Part shown: piece by piece, positions 34,345 to 51,126 of the stretch
Numbering within the stretch: position 1 is the stretch's first letter
Layout: the number at the start of each line of letters is the position of its first letter
Notes under the pieces: generated by a model
Seen by the model: the letters and a program-made list of their open reading frames with translations, nothing else
The model's database searches: none
Told to the model about the DNA's origin: nothing
Assembly (NCBI GenBank): GCA_027924645.1
Contig: BSBN01000763.1
Location: forward strand, 682,001 to 746,000
DNA from: Cunninghamia lanceolata
Lineage: Eukaryota; Streptophyta; Pinopsida; Cupressales; Cupressaceae
Direction of reading: 5' to 3'
Length of the DNA: 64,000 nt
Translations under genes and position numbers: made by a program

Positions 34345-36929
34345 GGTTTAGAAGAGAAAGGATGGTTAAGGGTGAGCTATGACAAGGCAATTAAGCATAG
34401 AAAGTAAATGAGACCCGAATAGTGATATAACTAGTCTAACAAAACACTATAGTGATAGGACTATTCTAACACATGAAACCCAGAAGTGGAAATGCATGAG
34501 AATCAAGTTCAACAAAATAAAAGATTAAAACAAGGTTATCTTTCTTAAATGCATGTAATCAAGATCAAATTAAGGAAATTTAAATGTGCCCAAAAGAGCC
34601 TCAATTTGAACCATTTCAACACACTTTTAGCTAAGACTATTAAATCAACAAGACTAGTAATTTTGGAAACAAGAACTTCAAAGTAGGAATAAGATTTATC
34701 AATGATGAAAATGAAGAATGAAGAACAATTTCCCCTGATTATGAAAAGGTAGAAGTTTGAAACTTGTGGAGATGATTATTTATATATGTAAAAGCTTCCC
34801 TAAAGAGATATTTGATTACCTGAAAAAATGGAGTTGAAACAAAGAGTGAATGATCCAATTTAATTGTGAAAGAAAGGCAAAATAAAGAAAGTAGAAAGGA
34901 TTCACCTAAAGTTTTTATGTATATCAAAATATTTAAGATCTAAATACTAGATGATACATATATCATGAAGATACAAGTCTAAAAATCTAAAAGTTCATTA
35001 CCTTTTGGAATCAGAACACCCTCCTACACAACCTAGTCCTACTAGAACACCATGTCGAGCTCTTGAAAAATGACTAAAAATTAAAAAGTCTTAGAATTGG
35101 CTAAAAAGTATAGGGAGATTTGTTAGGAAACTTCCAACACACTTTCCTCTTGGAACTTTTGAGATTCTTCACCAATTTTTTCCTATTCCACTTGCAACAC
35201 TGCAAATCTATGGAAAACCCTACAAAACAAACGATTAAAAGGGACTCTAACTCGATCAATCCCCTTGTGGGCTTTCAAGAAACAATCCAACTAACAATAT
35301 GATGGATAATAAGAATTTCTTTTTAAAAAATTAAGCTAATAAATCACATTACATTAAAGCATGGACATAAAAAATTTAATGAGTAATGGAAAAGGTAAAG
35401 AGGGAACAAGACAAACAATGAGGGATGGGGAGAAAGATTGGAAAGAATAAATGGAAAAATGACTAAAGAGCAATGATATAGCTCTAAAATATTGAAACAA
35501 GATGTATAAAACATATGTTTATGGAAAAATGGATTGGGTTTAGAGGTAAATTGAAGGGAAAACCTAGATAAGACAAAACTAGGGCTTTAGAAGGGAAATG
35601 AAAAGGTGGGAGATGAAAAGGGCAAACTAAATGGTAAAATGGTGAAGAGAGGATTATATAGGTCTAAAGAGGATTATAATAGAAGATGAAATTTATTAAA
35701 AAAAAATTGACTCAGATCTAAAGTGAATTGATAAGGATAAGAGAAACTAGGTAAAAAACTAGGGTTTTAAGAGGAGAAAGAAGGTATGGGAGAAGGAAAA
35801 GATAATCAAATGGATTCCAAATGAAATAAATTTGGTATGGATGGAAAGATGATATAAATTTTATGTGTAAATAAAAAAAAGATCTAAAAATTAAATTTTG
35901 GAAGGAGAAGGAAAGCTAGGGGAAAAACTAAGTTTTGAGGGGGAAAAGTGAGCGTAGGAGAAATAAAAAAAACAAAACAAATGATATCCAAAGACAAAAA
36001 TTATGATATGGATCTTAAGAGGGATGAAATTAGGATGAGATAATAGTAGATTAAAATGGATTTGGTTAGGTCTAAAAATAAATTGAAGAGGTGGTGGAAA
36101 ACTAGGGAAAAACTAATATTTTAGGAAAGAAATTGGCAAAGAAAAATGAGAGCTATGGAATGAGAAAAGAGAGAAAGAGGGCTTCATCATAACTGTTTCA
36201 AACCTCCAAAGGGATAAAAAATGGCATCCAAAATCTTCATGGAAAATTATCCAATGAGAGACTAATGCATCAATGCTCCAAAGCTCCAAGATGACTCCAA
36301 AAGAATATAATGATGGAGTTGTAAGCTCGTGGGTATTCAAATGAGGGAGAAGATGGGTCCTTTTATAGATATTTGGAGGGAAGATTTTTTTTTGGAGTGA
36401 GTGCAGGATAAGGAGAGCATTTAAAAATTAATAATAATTAAAGGAGATAAAGAGGTAAGATTATAATTAGAATGAGGGTAAAAGGAACACGAAGAAGGGG
36501 ACGACCCTTAGGGAGGTGAGGGTATATAAAGGGAAATAAATAAAAATGAGAAAATTAACAAATGATGAGGCTCAAAGGGGGAAGAGGGTAAAGTAAGGAT
36601 AGGGATGGCCTAGGAGATGTATGAAGAGGTCAAAACAAGGCCAAAACATGTAAAATAGGAAAAAGCCTAAAATGAGCACAAAAACATAATAATGGAATTA
36701 CAGAGCATGCAATTTTCATCATTATAAATAGATAACATGATACATCTAGAGGGTGTTAATGACGGGGGAAATCTTTTTGTGGCTCCTCCTAATTATAATT
36801 TATAAATTTATACAAATACTTTTCTATCACATAGTCATGCTAACGATGTGGACTTCCAACATGTACACAAACATCTAGATAATAAATGACATATGGATAG
36901 AGATGACATAGTAAAGCATCATTTTAGTT
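34345..36929. other. Purine-rich non-coding stretch
   Basis: The plus strand is strongly A/G-rich, especially 35300-36700. No coding frame is seen. It contains the four-copy degenerate repeat listed separately at 35560-36130. It lies upstream (5') of the minus-strand ORF starting at 34344 and might be its leader. Confidence 0.45.
35560..36130. repeat. Four degenerate tandem repeats of about 170-185 bp
   Basis: The phrase aaaactaggg(t/c)ttt.ag.agg recurs at 35575, 35755, 35924 and 36109 (spacings 180, 169, 185). Each is followed by a purine-rich 'aaggtgggaga' type segment and preceded by 'gatctaaa..aaattga'. The copies are well diverged. Confidence 0.6.
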
Positions 36930-37480
36930 TTAGGCAACATTCAACTATGTATTCTCTTGTGGGTAGGATCTATGGTGCAACTAGCTAAGTCTTTCTCTCC
37001 ACTATTGATTATATCTTTAGATGATGAAATTATACATAACAGGCCATTATATGTTGGAGGTTACATGAATGAGGCATCATGTAAAACTATATTTATCAAT
37101 GTAGCTTGTCAATTTAACAGTTACACACATGAATTCTTGTTTAATCATCATGTTTAACAACAAGCCTATGCACATTAAAAGTATCATTAAAGATGGACAA
37201 ATGGTATTATGATTGAAACTATGGTTTGTATTATTTTCCCTTTGCAAGTTGGTCCAAAAGAAGTACATGTTTTATGTCATATCATTCCTTCAAATAGATT
37301 TATTATTTTACTTGTTAGGACCATGGACATAGTAATGTAAAGTAGTACCTTCTATGTTGTATTAGCGTGTCAAATATGTTCATGAGGTTAAAGTGGTTAA
37401 AATTGATAGAGATCTATATAAGCCTTAATTCAATCAAGTCATTTTACTTTGGATACTCTTTTTAAGACACCAAAAGAGCC
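36930..37480 (+). pseudogene. Decayed Ty3/gypsy protease segment
   Basis: The frame from about 36957 reads RPLYVGGYMNEASCK, then INVACQFNS, where gypsy proteases of the Tat/Athila type have RPL.V.GY and the VD.GSA.N active site. Further on, HIIPSNRFIILLVRTMDI matches the FHVI....Y.LLLGRPWIH motif of those proteases, and the following sequence matches the usual HQCVKY segment. Stops and shifts are frequent and the catalytic Asp-Gly pair is not preserved. The assignment rests on motif order only. Confidence 0.5.
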
Positions 37481-39372
37481 TTTGTATTAAATAAAAGATG
37501 ATTTACATGATCTATATAAGTTTCATAAGCTAGAACAAATGAGGGAAAATAAAGAAAAGAATTAGTAGTTAATAAGACCAACTAAAGCCTACAGTAAAAA
37601 TCAAAAGTTATTTATGCACCTTCTTATTTCAAAGCACTTAGTGAAGATAAAATGTCCAAGGAACCTAAGTTTCTCATCCTAGAGTCAATGTGTATAGGGA
37701 ACACTCCTCTAGGAGATCCTTATGAAAAACCATTGCACTGTCATGAAAAATGAAAAGAATAAACGTATTGTCAATAATAAATCAAAGTTTTCTTCATCGT
37801 GAAAGATTACTACTATAGCATGGATGTCAAAGAAAGAATTATACAGTACACAAGAATAGAATGTTCGTATCAAGCCACCTCCAAGAAAATAAGAACAATG
37901 GTAGAAAAAGCTAAAACATAAATTCAACCTATTTCAAGCATATTTGTTAAGAGTTCCACATTACTTGTGCATTTAAGTTTATTAATATATGTGGTGATGG
38001 GATAGCTATTTATGATTGGGAGGAGGATGATCTATTGGGGGAAGATTCTTATCGAAATGTTGGTTGAGATTTTGACTATTGAGCCTTATTACTATATCTA
38101 TATATTTCTCTTTTACTTTCACGTTACTTCTTTGTTATCGTGTCGATGTGTTATATTGTGTTGTTCTCTATGGGTTTGGGATCATGCAAAGCATTGGGTG
38201 ATTGACAACCACTATTATCATGTTAATAAAACAACATGACTTATTTTTCTTTGGCCTTTTAACTATGCCATGTATTTTGTGTTCCTCCTCCTTCATGTCT
38301 CCTATTATCTTGTGTTTCCTTTTTAATTTGACCCTTTGATTATGTCTTGTCTATTGTGGATCTCATTTTCTTATTCTGATTTCACCTTGTATATTGTGTT
38401 TCATAACTTCTTGCATATTTCTTCCATAGGGGAATTTATCTTATGTGTTGTCCTACTTTGATGATACTACATGCTTATCTTACGATTATTATGCTTACAA
38501 TGTTTATACTCATGGTTGTTATCCTTAACCATGTAATTGCATTGATCTTCTCTTTGTGTTTGCATTGATCTTCTATGATTACATCTTGTGATCTATGCTT
38601 ACACATGTTTATGATTATCATGTTTGCATATTATGAACACATGTTCATGATGATTACACATTATCAATGTTTATCATGATGACATCTTAGGTTTTTATGT
38701 TTACATGTTTCTTATCCAATGCTTTGGCTCTTATCATTTGATTAAATTGTCCCTAACATTGGGGGCACCTACTAATCCCTTGTACATGCCTTTTCATGGC
38801 ATATCTTACATTTATCTATGCTTTAATGACTTTATCTATTAGCACTTGCCATTTTCCCTCATTAGGGGCAACAATTAGGGGTGCCTTCCTTCAAGTCTTA
38901 GACACATGCTTTCATGATCATACCTTACTATGTTGTTACATGCTTTTCACATGATGATATCTTACATGTTCTTATGGTTTTGCAGGATCACATCCTTTTC
39001 TCATCTCCTCCAATTACTTGCATCGCTTTTGTAGGGGGTACATACATGTCACCCTTTTTGGTATGGTAGCAATGACTAGCTCATTATCTTTTCCATTTTA
39101 GATGGAACTACATTGCTTTTTTTATTTTTAGACAAAGCCCTTATTTCCATAACATGCAAATGGACACTTCACCTTTTCTTTTTCTTTTACTTTTTTAATC
39201 TTTGACATTTCAAACAAATTGTAGTTACTACTTATTTTAAATTCTTGACATATGCTACTCATTATTTTTGTTTTGTTTTACAGGTTTCAAGATTGAGAAA
39301 GTGGGTAGAATGCACTGAATCAATACCCTTATTTGTATCCTTTTTGAGTGTCTAAAATATTTTACTTTTGTA
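37481..39372. other. Unassigned AT-rich DNA, probably decayed gypsy interior
   Basis: No frame is convincing. At 38460-38740 degenerate phrases built on 'catgtttatgattatcatg' recur. Around 38750-39050 the text ('aacattgggggcacctac', 'cattaggggcaacaattaggg') resembles the non-coding 3' part of gypsy elements. It precedes a likely LTR at 39373. Confidence 0.35.
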
Positions 39373-40870
39373 GACACCTAAAATTGGCCATGTCATCCTA
39401 ACCCCACTTTCGACACCTTTGTAACACATTTGTCCTAGGTCCCCTTTATCATTATCCCTCCCAATTTTTTTTTTGATCCGTATCATTATCCCTCCCACTT
39501 AATTAATTAAATAAATTATATTTTTTTTAATTAATTTAACCTATTATAACTCTTAGCCCAAATTAATTAAATAAATCTTATTTATTTAATTAATTTATCC
39601 TCCCATCATCCCCTCTCCAATAATTAATTAAATAATTTTATTATTTAATTTAATTATTGAGAGACACATGTCTAGCCAAAGTTAGTTAGCCAGATTCATT
39701 GAACCTAGACACTTGCATAAAAGTCAAACTAACTTTTAATCCCAGCCACTCATCTCATAATACACCTCTTAATCTCAACCGTTCACATAAGGATGTGCCC
39801 TAATCCTCCACCTCTTAATCTCAACCATCTATTGCACCTCTTAATCCTAGTCATCCATCCTATTATCAAAACATCTATAAATCTAGCCTCAAGCAAGCCA
39901 TTGTCATCCACATTTGAAAGTAACATCATGTTGTCAAAATCAATATCATCCACAATTTGAAAGTAAAGTTATGTTGCTAGTTTCTAGAGCAATCAACATA
40001 TCATTCTATCAAGAGCATAGCTAGTGGAGCTAGGGTGCACTCCATTCCACTCTATCGAAGGAGAAAGAGTGATTTGAGGTAAAGGTTGTGTATATTACAT
40101 TATCTTTGGGTTATTTCCTCTCAACATTTTTTGTTCTTCAACTTTCATGTTGACTACTTGTTTTGATTTGACATGCATCTTCATAGCAGTTCACATGCAA
40201 GTCAATGTAGGGGCAAAATGTGATGGTGAAAAATGTATACCCTACACTTTTCCCTTTTGTTTTGGGCTCACTTTGACCAAGTTATCCTTGGTGCAATGGC
40301 TAGTGTACAAGTGGCATAGTTTAGCATGGAAGTTGGCAAATAACCTAAACCTAAACCTATCCTAAATCCATTTGCACATATAACCAAGAACCAATTTTGA
40401 CCCTTAGCTTACCCATTCATTTACTTGTGTTATATCTCGATAGTCACATAATTGAACTAGTTTAGTTCTATGGATGCAAGAATGCCCCTTGAACTTTCAA
40501 AATTCAAATTTAAAATTTGGGTCCGCATCGACTCCCTCCAACTAGCTATTATGAGTTGACTAAAGTGCAAAAATAGTTAACTTGTGTGCTAGGGTGTTGT
40601 GTTTAAGGACAAATCCCAATTATTTTGAAATTATCCACAAGCTCTCATTCTAATAGATACTATCATTCAAAGGAGCATGCATAGAGCATCAACATTGGAT
40701 CTTTCGCTTTCATTAACATATCTAAGCATTCATTGCATGTTACTAGCTTTCTTCAATATTTGGTTTCATGCTATTGACTCAATGTTAAGGTTTTCACCAA
40801 GGGAGAATCCCTTGGCCTATCAAGCTCCTCAAACATGTTTATTAAAACCACCCCTTTGTAGATGTAGGTG
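39373..40870 (+). mobile_element. Probable partial gypsy LTR
   Basis: It begins TGTAGACACC after a T-rich stretch and contains the alternating 'aattaattaaataaat' inverted-repeat runs at 39497-39660. It has a TATA-like ctataaat at 39875-39882. No matching GGTGTCTACA end or target duplication was found, so the right limit (around 40860-40880) and completeness are uncertain. Confidence 0.4.
39497..39660. repeat. AT-rich inverted-repeat cluster
   Basis: Three successive blocks pair a 'ttaattaattaaataaa' arm with its complement (tttatttaattaattt), each able to form a hairpin. This lies inside the putative LTR. Confidence 0.6.
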
Positions 40871-41177
40871 TAGAAACTGAGGAGAACAAGATACATACAT
40901 CTAAATCAATAGAGTTTATATCCACATGCTTAGGTTTAGATCGACATATTGGTTCAATTACACACTTGTGAAGGTTAGTTCCATATATATTGAAGTCACC
41001 CAAATCATTATATAGAAAGTAAAAGATTGTCCAACCTCACATGAGAGGTTTGATAAATTGATGGATTGATTCTTACCATCTAACACAACATTATCTTCAT
41101 TAGATTTCAAACTAAATACCTTTGTTTAATTTTATTTAATTCTAACATTTATTTCAATTATATTAAAGTGTCAAGGC
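40871..41177. other. No feature seen
   Basis: Unassigned AT-rich DNA between the putative LTR and the small retroposed fragment. Confidence 0.4.
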
Positions 41178-41281
41178 ATATGTCTAGGGTTTTTTTTTTT
41201 TTTGATAATTTAATAACTGGTAAGGGCGAGCTCCCATTGTATTATATCATCAACAAAAAGTTACAGATATATGTCTAAGGT
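41178..41281 (-). mobile_element. 5'-truncated LINE/SINE-type insertion with target duplications
   Basis: On the minus strand a 3' end of about 65 bp (ending ...gggagctcgcccttaccag, then ttattaaattatc) is followed by a poly(A) tail, seen as poly(T) from about 41190 to 41203. It is flanked by 13 bp duplications, atatgtctagggt (41178-41190) and atatgtctaaggt (41269-41281), which differ at one base. A poly(A) end plus a 13 bp duplication is the hallmark of target-primed reverse transcription. The family cannot be named from so short a piece. Confidence 0.7.
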
Positions 41282-42378
41282 ATTTATTGCTCATTTTTAT
41301 TTATTTATTTATTCCCTAATTTTTTTGAAAAGTTATTTATTTTCCTTTCCAATTTATAAAAAGCTTAGGCTATGGTCCCATAGAAGAGGCTACCTAAAAT
41401 TTCTCAGTGGGTGTTGCTAAGAATTTTGAGGATCCTCTAACAATCAAGTAGTCTAATGGATCTTATATTAGCATGCAATACTAAAAAATTAAGCTTACAG
41501 TTTTAGGAATCTAAGGGTCCCATGGATTTCTTAGGAGAAACTAATGCTAAAAATTTACAAATGTCTTCTAATGATGCAATGCCATAGAAAAATCATAAGC
41601 TATTGGGGGAAATTTGTAGCCCCACCCCAAGGGCTAGAAATTGAGAATTGAAAATTAGGGGCTCCTATTTTTGAGGATAAGATTCCAGTTTATCCTATAG
41701 TGGTTTTTCTTGTCTCATGGGACCTTTTAATCCATAAAATAGATCTTTAAGTTTATGGGACCCATAGAGTCAAAACCAAAGAAGTGAGATGCAACTAAAA
41801 GACATCAAACAATAGAAAATCCCTAGCTTGAATCTTCGTTATTTTTTTGCTTTCAAAGTTTCATTCTTTTATTATAAATTTTAATCAATAGTTCTCTACT
41901 TTTTTTAACATTTCCCTCTTTAAACATGGAAGACAACAAACTCCCTTGTAAGTTGTTTAAGTAATTATCTTGAATGTTGTCATATGTGGAGCACTCCATG
42001 ATATAGTGCCATTTCATTTCTACCTTTCTTAAGGCGCAATTTAAGATACATATTCTCTCTTCCCAACTTTATTTTGGAACCTTCCACCTACCCACCCACA
42101 TCTAAGATGGTGTGAACCTATCCTTAAAGTTAGGAAAGGTATCCCAACCTTGCATCCTAATCTTCAAATATAATTTTTGGGATATGGAGGTCATTTTTGG
42201 CCTAAAAAATAATTGAAATAAGCTTTAACCAACTAAAGCTAGTTACAATGACATGGATCTCTTTAAGATCTTCAATTTAAAAAATGGGCTCAATCAGGTT
42301 TCTAGATCAGAACTTATGGCTTCCAAAAGCTAGGGCTCCCACATTAGGAATGTAAGACCATCTATAACACATAAACAA
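41282..42378. other. No gene seen
   Basis: AT-rich unassigned DNA. No motif or frame is supportable. Confidence 0.4.
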
Positions 42379-46350
<3,972 letters not shown>

Positions 46351-47318
46351 ATTGGCATATAGCATTTTTTGTTTCTTCTCTCTTGTGTGGAAGGTTTTTG
46401 GTTGTTGAAGAATGTTCATGTTGTTGTGAGTCCTTTTGATGATTTCAACAAAGATCATTTGCTTAAAAGAGGAGTGTTATAACATAACTAGTTTAGTGAC
46501 TACCTTGACCCTGTCACCACCTAATCTATAGAATGAGTGATAGTTGTTATGCACCTAGGGATATCATATTATAATGTATGCAGGTGGATAGAGATGCTGA
46601 CATGTAGCACACATGCCTTAAGTTAGTTATATTGGGTCATGTGGACAACATGTGTATTTAATTATATCAAGTGTTGAGTAGGCCTTTATTGGGATTACCC
46701 CTCCATTATATTATTAGGAGGAGGTCTATATAAAGGATGTGATTATTTAATATTGGAAAAACTTAATACATAAAATAAATGAGGAGGACATGGTTTTGAG
46801 GCACATGGTTATGTAATACCACTTGGTGGTTTTGTGCAGGCTTATTTCTATAAAATCAAGCAAATGAGTAGTTGTCCAGGGTTGGTTGGGTTGACTTGTT
46901 GGCTTACGTAACCTTTGGCTTGTTGGCTAAGGTTGGATTGAACATCTCTTGTAGGTTGCATATGTGAGGAGAGGAAGCATGGATTGGGATGTGTGGTTAC
47001 ATGATTCTCATTTTCTTATTTACATGGAGTGCAATTAGGGAACTGGATGTTTCATAAGTATTCATGGAGGCTTTGTAAGTATATTATAATCTTTGTTCAT
47101 AAGATAATACATTGAGTGTGGATTCTAGTTTCTTCCCTCACGAGGGCTTTCTCAGGGTACGTCTCGTGTCATCTTGATGGTGTGTTTGTCTATTATTTTG
47201 TATGCAGATTCTAAATACTTGTTTGCATATTTTTCTCGCTTAGGGTTATGTGGAAATAGATTATTATGGCTGCAAATTTTCTTTCACATTATTTATTTTG
47301 CATGCATTGTACCATTAT
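46351..47318 (+). mobile_element. First copy of a tandem LTR, truncated at its left
   Basis: The first 400 bp (attggcatatagca ... ctatataaagg) is repeated at 47319-47700 with about 90% agreement by eye. It has a TATA box at 46726-46736, then a leader and a copia-like U5 phrase (cctcacgagggctttctcagg, about 47137-47157). Its left side is cut by the reverse-oriented LTR block ending at 46350. No coding sequence lies between the two copies. Confidence 0.6.
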
Positions 47319-47935
47319 TGGCATATAGAATTTTTTGTTGCTTCTCTCTTGTATGGAAGGTTTTGTTGTTGTTGTAGAATGTTCTTGCTGCTGTGAGTCC
47401 ATTTGGTGACTTCAACAAAGATCATTTGCATAAAAGAGGAGTTTTATAGCATAACTAGTTTAGTGACAACCTTGACCTTGTCCACCTAATCTATAAAATA
47501 AGTGATAGATGTTATGTACCTAGGGATATGATATTATAATGTATGTAAGTGGATGGAGATGCTAACATGTGGCACACATCCCTTAAGTTAGTTATATTGG
47601 GACATATGGACAACTTGTGTATTTAATTATATTAGGTGTTCAGTAGGTCTTCATTGGGATTACCCCTCCATTATGTTATTAAGAGGAGGTCTATATAAAG
47701 GAGGTGATTATCATTGTAAGGAGATGTGTGGAGTATGATATTATTTTTGGGATCTCTTGGAGATATAACATGGAGTGGCTTCTTCCTTAACGAGTATTGT
47801 ACAATGTTACCCTACCTCAAGAGCTTATTCTATTTCTGAATATATTGGATATTAGGCCATCTTGGCCTACAAACATCTCTTGTGTTGTGTAAGATCTATC
47901 TTCTGCATTATATTATTTCCATTATTATATGTGTG
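47319..47935 (+). mobile_element. Second copy of the tandem LTR
   Basis: It begins attggcatatagaattt, 968 bp after the first copy, with the TATA box ctatataaag at 47691-47700. Downstream of the TATA box the two copies diverge. It may be an LTR next to an LTR (nested or unequal exchange) rather than a complete element, since no gag or pol is seen between them. Confidence 0.55.
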
Positions 47936-48200
47936 GATCTTATCACTAGCGGACAACCTTGTCTAACCCTTATGTTATTGTTGAAACACTTTGATAAGGC
48001 TATGTGCATTATGATTTTGGCGCTAACTTCTTCATAGAGTCTATGAACAATAATTTTGTATTATTTGATACTACAAATTTTCCGTCCTATCCCATAACTT
48101 GCTTTTGGAAACCACACCAAATTTTCTTGGAATCAACAAAGTAACATAAAACTTCATCACATTTACTATGCGAAATTTATTTCAATTAAATGTCTCATAG
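47936..48200 (-). pseudogene. LINE reverse-transcriptase fragment
   Basis: On the minus strand a frame reads AKIMMHIALSKCFNNNI followed by RVRQGCPLV, matching the conserved GVRQGCPLSP motif of non-LTR (L1-type) reverse transcriptases. Only a few hundred bases are recognisable, with mutated flanks. It is a dead fragment. Confidence 0.55.
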
Positions 48201-49262
48201 AGATTTATAATCAAATGTCTAAGTTTGAAGCTTGCTTACCCTTTTACTCTTTTCCCTTGCTTTCAACCCACTCGCTAATCTTATGTCTTGAAATCTTTTC
48301 ATCATCTTTACTATTGCAACCTTTTTAAATTAAATATGCTATTTTTAACCTTGTGGACGTTAAAAGACACTATATTATTCTACTCTATTATTACGTTGAA
48401 GGTGTTCCCTTTGTGAGCAGGCCAACTGACTTAGTAGATCAACGATTGTGAGTCTTTCAAAATGGATGCAAGATGATCAAAACAATCTTGACCGTTCGTC
48501 GTCGTTAGTCTCCTTTGCAGGACACGTAGCATACCTTTCCGTTGCCATTGACGACCTTTGCTCGCCTGCATTAACTTCGCCTGCCTAAAATTACACGTAG
48601 AAGCAACTTTTGGAAAATGAGAAAGGATTTTTTCAGATGTGTTTAAATCCCTGCAGAACTTACAGTTATTAGCGCTGGCATATTAAATGGCGCACAACAC
48701 TGGTACAAAACCTTCCTGAAGCAATAAACAACCCACCATATTAGTTTTAAATAAATGATAGAAAGACAAAATGCTTCAATAAACAAATAAACAATCTTTG
48801 TAGATATTGCTTTTTAAATTGAAAAGTAGTAAGGATGGACAAACACACACGTCTAAAGTCTTAACTAATAATATTTTAAATAGTTATCTATAATTTATAT
48901 TAATTATGTTTTTAAATAAATATTTTAAATAGGAAAAATAAATATTATGTAATTAATAAATAATATCAATAATATTAATTGAAATCAATTAAAATTTTAG
49001 CAACATATATTTTCTTCATAAATGAAATAACACAAAATTAATGAGTATTTTTTAAATTAATTATATTGTAATTTTTTTGAGAGTTTCCATAGATTTTATT
49101 TGGTTGGTTTCATGGTATGAGTAGTCATTTTTAGTGTTAGAGAAACAAGTCATAAAGTATGTTGGTGGTTTAGTTGTAAAGCACCCATTAGTAAATTATA
49201 TTTGATAGGTGGATACCCTTTGTCAATAGTCTAATCTTTATTTTCATCTTAAATTTGCTTGA
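48201..49262. other. No gene seen
   Basis: Unassigned DNA. At 48850-49080 it is very AT-rich. At 48440-48620 it is locally more GC-rich but shows no motif. Confidence 0.4.
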
Positions 49263-49668
49263 AAATAGAGACACAGAGATTACATGGCTAATTTAAATTG
49301 AAGATTGGACCCAACTGATTTGAGCTCCTCCTATTCCTATTTATAGGTAAATATATGGATTGATTTATAATTCTCATTATCCACAGCTCATAGCAATTAG
49401 TAAAAAATTATTAACGAGTGTAGATGTTTAGCAACAATGAGTGGCGATAAACGGTAGTAAGTGGAAATAGAGACACAAAGAGATTACATGGCTAATTTAA
49501 ATTGAAGATTGGAGCGTACTGATTTGAGCTCCTTCTATTCCTAATTATTATGTAAATATATGGATTGATTTACAGTTCACATTGTCCACATTTCATAGCA
49601 ATTAGTTAAACATTATTTATGAGCATAGACATTTAGCAACAATGTGTGGTGATAAATGGTAGTAAGTG
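49263..49668. repeat. 202 bp tandem duplication
   Basis: Two copies begin aaatagagacaca at 49263 and 49465. Both run through 'gattacatggctaattt', 'gatttgagctcct' and 'atatggattgattta' to 'gcgataaacggtagtaagtg' or its variant. They differ at roughly one base in ten by eye. Confidence 0.8.
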
Positions 49669-49899
49669 CTTGTGTCATCTTGGTTTGTGCCAACCAACTA
49701 CAAATGAATATATTATAACATTACCCCATAAATTATTTTACTAATAACTTCTAAATATCTCCCCATAATCTAGAAAAGATGGATCTTGACACAAAGCCTT
49801 GTTAGGTACCTATTTACAATCACTTATTCACTATTACAATGTAGACATTCAAAATAACCCCTCAAATGACAACCATTAGATATTCATGTGACTTCTCTC

Positions 49900-50650
49900 A
49901 ATCCTACAAGACGAGTCTAATATAAACAAACTTAGACTTACATACAGCCTCGATGAAAAGATCAACTATCTGCTCCTTTATCCTACAATATTCAAGATGA
50001 ATCACCTATTGTTGGATGAGATCCTTGATGTAATGGTGATATACATCTATATTCCTTGTTCTAGCATGAAACACTAGATTTTTGGACAACAAAATGGAAC
50101 TTTGGTTGTCATAGTAGAATAAAGAAGGCCCTACTTGATGTTTATTTAGCTGTCTCATTTGGTGTTACATATTCTGCCTCTATAGTTGATAAAACAAAAG
50201 TAGATTGCTTCTTGCTAAACCATGAAATTGGGCCAAAACCAAGAGAGAAAACATAACCTATGGTAGATTTTCTATCATTTGCACAACCTACCCAATCTAA
50301 ATTAGAATATCTTGCAAGTCTTAGGTCTCCACTTGAGAAAAATATTAAACTCCCAACAATCAAAGTCCCCTTAACATATCTCAATATTCTATTTCTTGCC
50401 ATCCAATGTGGAACCTTAAAGAACTCAAAAACCTTGAAATCACACCTACTACAAAAGACATATTTGGTTGAGTGTGAGTCAAGTACATAAGGCTAGAAAT
50501 AAGTTACCTATATAAGGTGGGATCAACATCCTCACCTTTGATATCCTTAGTCAACTTCAACCCTAGAGTAAGTGGAGTTGAAACACTCTTACATAGTGCA
50601 CAATAATAACTATGCCACCTTCATCAAATTCCTTCACATACAGGTTTGGT
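49900..50650 (-). pseudogene. Ty1/copia RT end and RNase H fragment
   Basis: On the minus strand the order is the copia connection segment (STPLTLGLKLTKDIKGED near 50580-50530; LMYLTHTQPNMSF near 50490), then ILRYVKGT, then RNase H with the YSNLDWVGCANDRKSTIGY segment and SKKQSTFVLSTIEAEY (50370-50180). Reading further toward 49900 resembles the copia C-terminus with stops. The copia motif YSDADWAG reads YSNLDWVG. It is a dead fragment with no LTR attached. Confidence 0.85.
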
Positions 50651-51126
50651 GTGAGGACTATTATGGAAGCCTTGAGTCTTAAAATACTCATTAATCTTAA
50701 CATACCTGATAAGTCTAGTTTATGACTCAATTTTGTTAGAATTTATTATCCATTTGTTGTAGTTATCATGGACTTTGGTATGTAGATCTTGATCTTTTTA
50801 TGATATTTCCTCAAAACCATAGATATTGGGCATAGGTTATTTCCTATAATCTTTAAATGACATTGACATGATATATGAACTATCTATGTTAATTTTACAT
50901 GTGGATTAATGAATGTTACTCTAAGATAGTTACAGATATGCAATTATTGTGTGTATTAATATTGTTATGCAGATATAATTAGCAACCTATAAAATTGAGG
51001 AAGATTCTATCAGTTGGTCACTCGCCATCAAAGTCAACAAGGCGACCGTTCAAATGTCAAATGGAGGGAAGATAACCGCCTTGTAACTGGTCTTAATTGC
51101 TTGTTGAGTGAATATAGGAGTTACTG
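50651..51126. other. No gene seen
   Basis: Unassigned AT-rich DNA between the copia fragment and the Athila-like LTR. Confidence 0.35.
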
